Assembly: GCA_004352715.1 (NCBI GenBank)
Contig: SCFE01000001.1
Coordinates: 373,620-437,619 of the forward strand
DNA from: Hofstenia miamia
Lineage: Eukaryota > Xenacoelomorpha > Acoela
DNA length: 64,000 nucleotides
Direction of reading: 5' to 3'
In this document: piece by piece, positions 24,501 through 36,500 of the stretch
Layout: each line of letters opens with the position of its first letter
How positions within the stretch are numbered: position 1 is the first letter of the stretch
Translations under genes and position numbers: made by a program
Notes under the pieces: generated by a model
What the model saw: only the letters and a program-made list of their open reading frames with translations
Database searches by the model: none
Told to the model about the DNA's origin: nothing

Positions 24501-27500
24501 GCTAACTTGCACAACAAAGGCATTCCTAAACAATAGTTAATATATTTCAAAAACAAGTCATTAATTAAACGTATGCATAAAACAAAGACAAGTAAACTAA
24601 ATATAATCTAGTTGACTTTGCATATGGCGTGCTAGAATTAGTAGGTTATGCTCAGTTGAACATGCATCTACAAAAGTTCAGTTTAGATTGGGTAAGATTT
24701 CATTCCTGATTGAACACAAGACTCAGTGCATAAATGAATAAAATAATAATCTTTCTATAATTTTAACGACATAGTTGGAATTTTTTAGACTCCAAAACTC
24801 AATTTTATGACGTTTGCACTTCAGATAGGAAATATTGAAAAAACTGAGGAATATGAAGATTAAATAACAAAATTTAAAATAATGATAACCAATAATAACT
24901 TAATAATAGCAAATCAAATAATCTTTCCAATGCATCTTACTTAGAGAGATAAAGAAATCAGGGTCTGTTCAATTGTGGCTTTGCACTTCCTGAAATCATG
25001 TTTCTAAAATAAGGATTGGTTTTGAGAAAAACATAATTCACATACGATAATTTTTCCTCCCAATTTAGAGGGAATTACTGTGACTGCTTCATTAATTATA
25101 TTAAACAAGTTCATTTTGAGCGAGTGTACACGGCTCACAAGAGCAAAAGTAATATTGGACGAAACTCGTGTACATCTTTACAACACAAGATATATTTAAT
25201 TTGAAACTAATATCTTGAAGTGATAAAGAAAATGAATCGATGAAAGTATTAGGATTTGATTGTAAAAACTATTATAAAGGCAATGATAAACATATTCTTA
25301 CAAGTGTTTTCTTCAATATTTCTATATATATTTTTTTATTGAAGTGAACCTAATAAAACTTGCAAGCAACGTCAAATTTCATCATTAACTTCAATGTACT
25401 GGATTCATATATACCTGGAATTTTGGCCAAGAAGCGGTCACCAACAACAAATAATTTACGCTGTTCTTCAAGGATCATCTTGGCAGTGAGGTAGTAGCAG
25501 TCTAGAGGCAACGCGCCATGATAATATACGAGAATTGCAGGACCATTCGGTATCTTCTCCCACCCTTCCACTTCAAATCCTAAAAAATTGATAAACTCTA
25601 AAATGGTGCACAGCGCACAACCATAAAAATAATCTTGTTCGAGGTGACTAAACGTTTATCTTTGATTTTAATAAACAATAGTAGTATCATATTTGTTGCA
25701 AGTAACACGGAATAGTACATGGTTGATTTCAATATTGCGCAATAAGTCTAAAATTCAAGTAAATGTTTGCGGAATATGCCTCATTCAAGTTTTTCTTTTT
25801 CCCAAAGAGTACATAAAAATATCATTTCAAAGAATATTTGAACATTAAACAGAAAATATTACCATGCCAAATTTGACCATGGATCTTAAACATGGCAGCA
25901 ACGGTAAGTCTTGCAGCTAAAAGCCAATCAGTTTGCACTGCATCGAAAAACCGGTGTTTGATCTAAACACAGATAAAGAAATTCTCTTAAAACCAAACTA
26001 CTATTCTAAAAGGATTTATTAAAAAGAAACAAATATAAAATACAAAATATTTGGATAGAAAATTAATTAAACTTAAGAAATATATGGTGAGAGAAAAACA
26101 TGAGACAACTTTATATAAAACACCTTCCATCAAAATAGAATCAGAGATGATCAGATTATAGTCTAGGATAGCAGTGTTATTTAAAAAGCTATACTATTAA
26201 TAGTAATTCTATCATAGAATATCATCATGAACATATGCAAATACTAGCATTACTTCATCGATTATAAAACAATGGAAATTGACATGTTCTGGAGAAAAAT
26301 TGATTTAGATTTGCCGCTTTTGAATTTTTTGCTTTACAAAATTTGCTGCTTTTATTCTTGATGAGTTTACATCTCTAGAAGTGGATAAACACATTTATTC
26401 GAAAGCTGGTACCTTTCTTCATCTAGAAGAAAACAGAATCTTGCCAGAAGTAATTCAAAAGTAATTACACTTAACATGTAAAAATATAAGAATTACAAGA
26501 CATCGACAAAATTATAAGTATCTTATAAGTAGTTTATAAGCAATGTTACATAAAATTAAGTTGCCTATAAGTTTTTCCATGCGCAAATTAAAAAGCAATT
26601 TTGTAATAAAGATATACTAAGCTTATAAACTTATATCCATTTTATTGAACTTCTATGAGAATTCTTTTTGTACAATTATAACCATTTTTATGAGATAAAT
26701 CTCGCATCAATACAAAATGTCGAAGGCCATCTTGAGTTGAGAATGTTATCAGTTATTTGATTTAAGCTCAGTTTACACGATAAGTTCCCTTATGAGATAT
26801 ATTCTTAGCAGCAAAACTTGCCAACAATTTCTGAGTTCATTTACATGAAAGATCAAGTTATTTACATAAACGGTCGGTTGTTTGCATTCTCTCTGATGAG
26901 TAGTGATAAACGCTTAAATTACGATGCATGTAAATGTAATATATGCAATGGTGATATTCAATGTAAGGAGAAATGTTTTCATTGTTTCGTGTGTAATTAA
27001 AAAATGCACTGGAAATCTGATTGTACCGGTTTTAAGTCCTCAGCTTTGAAATAAATGAACTCTATATGGAGTAATATTATACTGGTATGCAATAAATGTG
27101 TGGATGATGGTAGTAAAGAAACGCTGATTAACGACATTTCCAGAGTGAGAATGGTTAGCCATAATGACATTGTTTTGAAGAAGCTTAATAAATTAGAAGA
27201 TGAAATGAAAGCTAATATCGATATTGCTGCTGGCAAACAGAAACAAACGCTTGATAAGCAGTTGGACGTGTTAGAAAACCGTATAGTAGCTTATAAGATT
27301 CAAACTGAAGATGNNNNNNNNNNNNNNNNNNNNNTATATGGAGTAATATTATACTGGTATGCAATAAATGTGTGGATGATGGTAGTAAAGAAACGCTGAT
27401 TAACGACATTTCCAGAGTGAGAATGGTTAGCCATAATGACATTGTTTTGAAGAAGCTTAATAAATTAGAAGATGAAATGAAAGCTAATATCGATATTGCT

Positions 27501-30500
27501 GCTGGCAAACAGAAACAAACGCTTGATAAGCAGTTGGACGTGTTAGAAAACCGTATAGTAGCTTATAAGATTCAAACTGAAGATGGCAATTATCGAAAAT
27601 GCATTCGCATACGAAGTGTTACCGAACCTAATGAAAACACAGCTAGTGAGCGCCACGTGAAAGAAGAGGAAACGGTAAGGAACATTATGCAGCTTGGGTA
27701 ATATAGATTTCGAAGACGTGCGTGGAGTTGGAAAATACAACGTCACAAAATCGAGATTACTTGTGGTTAAATTGAAGAGCGAATGGGATGTGCGAAAAAT
27801 AATCAGCAACGCTTACAAACTGAAATCCTTTGGATATCCGGTCTTTGTTGATAGAGATTTATCTGTGGCAGATCTGCGCTTGGAGAAGGATGTACTTAAG
27901 AAAAGGTGGGAATTCATTACGAAGGGAATGCCCAAAACTCAGTTTGTACAACTCTGGTGTTGAGGTGCCTATTAGCAATTGACTATATGATCGATTACCA
28001 ATTATATTCCTGTGCAATGCCTTTTCGATTAAGAAGCGTATATCAAAGAAAATGAGTGACGTGTGTATTGTTGCTGAGACTCACCTAAATGATCGTACAG
28101 ATGATAAATGTACTGTGATTGAGCATTTTAATATGTATCGTCGTGACAGGGATATTTGTTACAGCAAGAAAAGGAAATGTACCAGAACACATAAGGGTGA
28201 AGGTGTACGCATTCATATTAGGGATAATCTTGGGGTAAAAGAAGTCGTGAAGTCTGATACTGTTGAGATGATAAAGGTTAGGTTGCTTACCGAACAGGGT
28301 AGATGCCTCATCATTATTGGAGTATATTTCCCGCCTAAACCAGTGGGGTATGCAGATGAGGATGTGATAGATTATATAGTTAATTTCACAGCTGGAGATA
28401 AAGATTCTGTTGTAATTTGTGGAGGAGATTTTAATCGGATGGATACTGATGCGTTTTGTGGATTACTGAACTGTACCAATTTGGTTAATTTTCCTACAAG
28501 GAAAGAGGCTTATCTGGGCAAAATCTTCACTAATCTTGCCGATAAAGTATTTACTCGGATTTAAGAGCGATCACAAAGTGGCAGTGTTGCTGCGCCCAAA
28601 GAAAAAACTTAAACCTGTGAGAAGGTCTGTTTTTCTTAGAAGAGTAAACAACGACAATTACTTTAAATTTAGGGGGCTCATACATAATGAAACTTGGTCT
28701 GAAGTCTACGAAACAGGCGATGCTAATCTAGCTTCTGAAGTTATTCAGAAAAAGTTACAGTACTTCCTTGACATTGCAATGCCTTTACAAAAGGTTAAAA
28801 TTAGCGATAAGGATCACACACCGACTTTGAAGGATAAGATAAAACGCGGAATAAGTTAAGTGTAACATCTTATAAACGTAGAATTATTACTTTGGAGATA
28901 ATTGATAGGATTGAAGAGGCTAAATTACAAATATGGTCCTCGGCTGGTGGATCCCAGATATCGTAGCAAGAAGTTAATGCAATTAGTTGTAAGAATATAA
29001 AGAACAGAGTGAATATTGGTCATGTTTGTCGGCGATATTGAGGAGGCTAATGTACATTTTGCCAGCTTTTCCATTGACGAAAACTACATCGAGCCCGGGT
29101 TATTTCTGCCGGAACAAAATTTTAAACCTGAGCTTCAGATGGAAATGGTTGCACGTATTCTAAAAACAACAAAGAAAACAGCCCCCGTTTCTGACGGAAT
29201 ACCTCATTCTACTATTGCTTGGCAGAACCGGTTTGTAATCCATGGAATTTAGGTCTTCAACAAGGAATATTTCCTGATGTGCATAAAATGCAGGATATTG
29301 TCTTAATTCCGAAAAATGAACAGATTTTATTAAAGCGTGACTTGAGAGACATAGCCATAACTGTTCGTTATGAGCATACTGTGTCTTCGGTTTATGTTTC
29401 TCCAGTTCTGAACACGTGGCTTAATCACTACCAGTTTACTTATGGACCTAACAGATCGACAATTGATGCTTTGCTAATTCCATTTTGATAGGATTGAAAT
29501 GTCGGTTGTTAATATTTGAGCCAAATATTAAGAGGATTTGTAAAGACTACATGCTATGCATTGATTATTTTGCTGAACACAATGAACAAAAACATGCCAT
29601 AAAAGGAACCGCATTAGNTAAAATTAGCGATAAGGATCACACACCGACTTTGAAGGATAAGATAAAACGCGGAATAAGTTAAGTGTAACATCTTATAAAC
29701 GTAGAATTATTACTTTGGAGATAATTGATAGGATTGAAGAGGCTAAATTACAAATATGGTCCTCGGCTGGTGGATCCCAGATATCGTAGCAAGAAGTTAA
29801 TGCAATTAGTTGTAAGAATATAAAGAACAGAGTGAATATTGGTCATGTTTGTCGGCGATATTGAGGAGGCTAATGTACATTTTGCCAGCTTTTCCATTGA
29901 CGAAAACTACATCGAGCCCGGGTTATTTCTGCCGGAACAAAATTTTAAACCTGAGCTTCAGATGGAAATGGTTGCACGTATTCTAAAAACAACAAAGAAA
30001 ACAGCCCCCGTTTCTGACGGAATACCTCATTCTACTATTGCTTGCCAGAACCGGTTTGTAATCCATGGAATTTAGGTCTTCAACAAGGAATATTTCCTGA
30101 TGTGCATAAAATGCAGGATATTGTCTTAATTCCGAAAAATGAACAGATTTTATTAAAGCGTGACTTGAGAGACATAGCCATAACTGTTCGTTATGAGCAT
30201 ACTGTGTCTTCGGTTTATGTTTCTCCAGTTCTGAACACGTGGCTTAATCACTACCAGTTTACTTATGGACCTAACAGATCGACAATTGATGCTTTGCTAA
30301 TTCCATTTTGATAGGATTGAAATGTCGGTTGTTAATATTTGAGCCAAATATTAAGAGGATTTGTAAAGACTACATGCTATGCATTGATTATTTTGCTGAA
30401 CACAATGAACAAAAACATGCCATAAAAGGAACCGCATTAGTCGAGATTCCTGATAATGTTACAACGGATTCGATGAATTCTGTCCTTCTTGGCGTCTGTC

Positions 30501-33500
30501 GACTTTAAAAAGATTTTGTCTGATGCGCAAGCGTGTAATACTAAAAAACTTCAAAACATTTACTTTGCTTCTTCAAACGTTCACGTGGTTATAAATATAT
30601 GATTTAGAGAAAGCATGATTGTATTCCGAATACACTGGATAAAGTATTTGTATAGTTATTTTTAAGCAAAATACGTTATGGATTGGTATGGATCAGATTT
30701 TACGAATGTAGGACACCTGCAGCTATTCCTTGATAAATGCTATATATACACAGATGGACTAAGTATAAATATAACATGGTGGATATTTTAAAAGCAGAGG
30801 ATAAGAAATGGTATGATCCTGGAGGGTGTGCAGGAATCAGGAGCCTATATACATACGTTAAGTGAGTATATGTTATCTTTTATTCATTAGTTTGATGCCA
30901 AAGGCTATCATTTTTAGCATGATTTAGCCTCTATTCATACTAGTGGTGAAACTAAATTGTGGTAACATGACATGGAAAATTGCAATTTTGAAAGCTTGGA
31001 ACAAAATTTCTCAAAGTCAATTAATATCATTACTTCTTCTATGCCTAAACAATGTATTGAGGTTATCTTGAGTAAAGAAAAAATATTGATTACTAAAACT
31101 TTCATTCCTTGAGACATTGATTTGATCAATGTAAAGCAATTGTTCTAATCCCGAACACATCTTCGTTGTCATTTAATTGGAAGTATAATTAGCTCACGAG
31201 AAATATTTAGAGAAGCAATTTTTCGATATTTGCGTCAAATTTACAAAGTAAACTTTAAGGTTGTTCTAAACCTGTATGCCCTGAAATGTTTGAAACTCTT
31301 GTATCCATATTCATATTACAATCACNNNNAAAGAAAAAATATTGATTACTAAAACTTTCATTCCTTGAGACATTGATTTGATCAATGTAAAGCAATTGTT
31401 CTAATCCCGAACACATCTTCGTTGTCATTTAATTGGAAGTATAATTAGCTCACGAGAAATATTTAGAGAAGCAATTTTTCGATATTTGCGTCAGTATAAT
31501 TTACAAAGTAAACGTTAAGGTTGTTCTAAACCTGTATGCCCTGAAATGTTTGAAACTCTTGTATCCATATTCATATTACAATCACATTCCGTAATGCCAG
31601 TTATTGGAAACCAATATAATTGTTTTCTAGGTTGGAAAAAATTGCGCCATTTGTGATAGGCCTTCAACTTACAATCGCCTTTGTATTGTGAGGTATTCAA
31701 TGCAGGAGAAGGAAAAATGGGATTTTATGAAAATAATTCTTCATGATTGTAAAAAGCTAGTTTGTCTAATTATTTACTAATTTTATTATAAAATTTAGAT
31801 CATTCTTATACGTCAGGTGTGTTTGAAGATTTTTTCAGTAAATGATATTCCTTCAACAGAATTTACATCATTGGGAATTCATCCATCAGAATTCGTAGCA
31901 ATTTAATTATGGATGAATAATATTTCAACGATGCAATGGATTGTGTGAATGCCGCCGCTTTAATTCTTTCGAATTGCATTGTTTAGAAATTTCCCAACCA
32001 TACTGTAATAAGCGATTTTGAAGACTATTTTGAACATGATTTATATTTAATATTGGATATTTCTTTAATTTTTTTCAATCCTTTCAATTATATAGTTTAT
32101 TCTTAATTTAAGAAAAATTCTATTTTGGAATCCTTGAATGTCTGTAAAGTAATTTTTGCTCTATTTTGAGGCAGACCGGAGTTGTTCCGTCATTTCGACA
32201 AATAGTCGTTATGTTATTGGCCATCAAGTCGAATGGAAAGAAACGAGATGATAATGTCAGATGTCATTGAGATGGACATCAATGGAAAAGTCCTGAAAAC
32301 ATAGCTTTTAGTAAAAAGTATTTAATTAATTTATTTATTGTAAATTTAAACACTAAAAGTGACTTAAAATGAAATATTAAAACAAAGTTGATCGTGAGAG
32401 CATTCGAATTCATTTTCGTTGCTTTATTCTTAAATTTTATGTTTGTTTTACATTCAAATGATTAAAATATTTTTGATCAGTGCACTGTATTGGGACTTCT
32501 GGCCCACCCTGTACATATAGAGTGAAATGTCAGTGAGAAGATCAGAAAAGCCTTGTTTATATAAATACAGTCGCGGCCACTGGATTAGCATCCCTTCAGT
32601 ATTAATATAATAAATTGTATACAAAACATCTTTATTCTTGCCCATTCCTAACATTTGATATGCGTTGCGTATGCATTTAATTTACATACATGCTTTATAT
32701 TTTGCTTTATTCTCACTGGCAGAACATAAATCATGCCGCTCATCATCCGATTCTCCTGCAATTATAATGAATTGATTCCATGAGTGAAAATATACTTTTA
32801 GCATTATGTGATGCTAATCCAGTCACCGCGACTGTACATATGGAGTCCTGTCCAAACGTATTACAATAAGCGATCAAATTTCAATTAACCAAACCCGGAC
32901 AGAAGACATTGCGATGTCAGCAGCTTAAATAATCCAAAAGACATTATTCAAGAATTAAAAAACTAAAGTATTTAAAATAGATGCTGTTACAGCTGTTCAT
33001 AGTGATAAACTATTCAAGTTATGGGTGAGTAAGGGTGTCACGTGAGATAAGAAAATGTTTGGAACACATTCATCTCTTTGATCGTTGAAAAGAATTTTTC
33101 AGTCTGTTCAATCTGAAATCTACAGCCAAGCTGATTTTCAAACTCACATAACACTTTAATGTCGAAATAAACACTTGATTGCATCCGTGAACTCATTATT
33201 GCTAAGCATTTGTAAGGCATTGGCGTCAGAAAAATTAAAGCACTTGTAGAAACGTCAGGTTGGTTTTTTTTTAATAGAACAACTTAAAGAAAAAGTTTAA
33301 GTGTTTCAAACAAAATTCTGATGAATGCTACTAATTACAAACGAGGCAATCATGCGCACCCATAACATTGAAAAGTTGCAGTTTTTGCTTGACCTCGGGT
33401 TTGACCTTGATCTTGGCAAGAATGTAATCATTCATGCAAATTATGATTTAGCTCCTGGCATAATAATGAGCGGTCTGTGTTAAGAATCTTGGAAAACAAA

Positions 33501-36500
33501 ATGATGAGCACGTCATATATAGTAGGATATCTGACTTTTAAAGACAACATATTGAACGTTAATATGTCACTAGAATTACAACCATGTGATATATAAACCA
33601 TATGATAAAATTTATATAGGTTATTCATTCATATTCATTATGAATATACTGTGAACGAGAAAATTTTTGCAGAACAAGACTTATTGCAGATGTAGCAATA
33701 AAGAAACGCATCGAACGAATTACTGCGAAGATTTTCCTCAAATCCGAATTTTCGCGAATATGTATTGTGCCTTGATTATGATTAAGGCTACTAAGATGTA
33801 ACTTTCAAAATTCTAAAATGTCAGTCAGGTGCTAAATTTCTTCGCCGACCGTGTAACAATTTAATAACACATTGAGAAATATTGATATTGTGAAATTAAA
33901 TTCGACTTTAACAATAAAATCGATTCTTTTATATTAAATTATTAGCCAATCAGCATATCTCCGTAAAATAAGGCTTTGATACAATGTTGCTGAGCCTTTT
34001 GGCTTCGATGTGGGTTGCAAAACAAAGTTTTTAGCCCGTCAGCTGACAAAACAAATACAAATTTTAGGGTGTTGCGCGAACAGGAGGTAATAATGTATCT
34101 ACACAACCTAAAACTCAGCTTGATTGACAAACAGATTAGACTGGGTTGTAAAATCATATATTGCCTGATGAAGTCCAAACTTACCCATTGATGTGGAACA
34201 GTTCATTATTAAGCTTTTGTCTATTTTCACATATATACCGGTATTGTCAGTTACTCCGAACTAAAACAATTCTGGGATATTCCAAAACTCGATGGCTGGT
34301 GTTGGTGTCGGCAATTGAACGTGTTCTGAAAATGTGTGTACCAATAAAAGAATATTTTCTGGTCATCCAAATGTCCAATAGTTATTAAATATTATTCAGA
34401 GATCGGTTTGGTAAAATTTGTCTTCTGTTCCGACACTATTAAGCATCACTGTTCTTAAAAACGAATTTGTCTGTCCAAACTAGCAATATTACCTTAATGG
34501 AAGCGTACAATCACATACAGTAGGGCGCAAATTATTATCCACTCCTTCAAAATTTTGGGTTTTTAGTGTTTATATGATATAAAGTTGTATTTATCTCTCT
34601 ACATACTATTTAATATTAACTTATAGACACAAGGACTTTGCAGAAGCATAAATTCAATATACATATACGAAATAATAGGATATTTTACTATACAGTACAA
34701 ATGTCAAAATAATGTCAAAGTGAGTCAATAATTTGTATTGCTACCCTTTGCCTGAATGACTGCTTTCACTCGTGCTGGCATGGAGGCAATTAAATTCTGA
34801 CAGGTTTCTGGCATTGTGCCACCTGTAAACCAGACTATTAATATCCCAGCTATCAGAGAATCCTTGGTGGTGAAGGTTTGAATTCGCAGCCACCTCGCGA
34901 CGATGGCCCAAAGCATTTCAATAGGGTTGAGGTCGGGGCTGTTGCTTGGCCAGGATAGAACAGGAATCTGGTGTGATGCAAGACACTCCTTCCATTGTCT
35001 TGAAGTGTGGCAAGGTGCCCCGTCCTGCATAAAAGTGTACCCACCACGAAGGAACCATTCATTGATTTGAGGTATGAGGCAGTTGAGAATGGTATGGCAA
35101 TATTGAACTGAGTTCACATTACCCTCGACGACATGGAGCCTTTGAGCACATCACCGACCACACCATCACATTTGTGGGATTCTTTAGAGTTGGCGAGTTG
35201 GTGTAGGTTGTCCCTGTTTATGCCACACTCGTGGAGCAGATGTTGTTTGACAGATGAATGTGGACTCATCTGAGAAGCAAACTTTGCTCCAATCCTCGAC
35301 GGTCCAATGAGAGTGCTGTTTGACCCAACCCAGACGTTTCTTTCACATTGCACTTCTGACATCTTGTTCCTTCAATCTGCGTCGAACAGTGTCCTTAGAA
35401 ACGTTGACACCTGCAGATTTCAAATTGGCAGCAGGACGGTGAGATTAGTTCAGCGGATTTTCCATTGCTTTACGGCGAATAAATCGGTCTGTAGTCACAG
35501 AAGTTATCCTTCTCCGACAACATCGGCTTGCGCGGAAGCTTACCGTGCTACCAGTTCGTCTCACTCGCTCAAAAGTTCGCTTGCTCACTTCCAGTTACGT
35601 GGCAATCTCCTGCATTGTGTGCCTATTTCCCCTCAATATTGTCAGAATAGAGGCTTTTTCGGCCGCAGATACATCGCTTGTCTTTGCCATTTGGAATTTA
35701 ACGAGTTTTAATTAATTGAATAACCACAACAATAACTGTGATAGGCTGAAATAATGTTGCACAAATATGAAAATGGCCTGACATTTTATCAGCCAATCAG
35801 AATGAGCCATAGGACGAAGGTAAAGGGTGAAACAGATGAACGCAGCATACAGACTAGCAGACACAAATATAAGGAAAGTATTGACCAGGCAGTGTGAGTG
35901 GTAATGTTCAATAGATGGCAATATTGTGTACATATGTGATAGAGTTAAATATTATTATTATGTATTATTATGTGATAGAGGGTAACTTTGCATATGCATT
36001 TTGGTAAATATATGCTTCTGCAAGGTCCTTATGTCCTTAAGTTAATATAAAATTCATATATAGATGGATAAACAGAAGTCTATAGTATACAAACATTAAA
36101 AACACAAAATGTTGAGGGGGTGACTGATAATTTGCGCCCTACTGTATATGAACTGCTTTCTTATTTGATTTGAAGAAAGAAATACAGGTTTGTTGGAATG
36201 GAAGCAAGACGGCTAATGCGCTTGTTAGAAACAGAGAACAACCTGAAGGAGACTTTTTACAAAAATGTTGATGAATTCTTTTCAACATGCATCAATTACC
36301 TTGATCTATGAGATCGTTCTGAGGCTAGTGCACCATTCCTTTGAATGCTTCTGAATTCGTCACCAACTTTGTAGAACTATTGCTTACAAAAAAAACTGAA
36401 AGTGTATATTATATGCTTATTACAATTTTACTTAAAATTTTGGGTGCAGCAAGTAAAAACATTGCAATGAACACAATCTTCAGGTTAGGTGAAATCAATT

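Larger units (their letters stand above)
26760..30510 (+). mobile_element. CR1-like non-LTR retrotransposon, degenerate
   Basis: Plus-strand pieces occur in the order of a two-ORF LINE. ORF1: a PHD-like zinc finger (CKCNICNGDIQCKEKC, FHCFVC, MHWKSDC, then VCNKC) at about 26927-27105, a charged helical stretch, and an RRM-like block (KSRLLVVKLKSEWDVRKII). ORF2: an AP-endonuclease domain with WetHL-like AETHL and ICGGDFN, then reverse-transcriptase pieces (TAPVSDGIPHSTIA, YGPNRSTIDALL). Stops and frameshifts break every part, and the catalytic RT motif is not found. It lies in intron 2 of the TMEM68-like gene, antisense to it. Two N-bounded self-duplications inside inflate its length. Confidence 0.75.
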
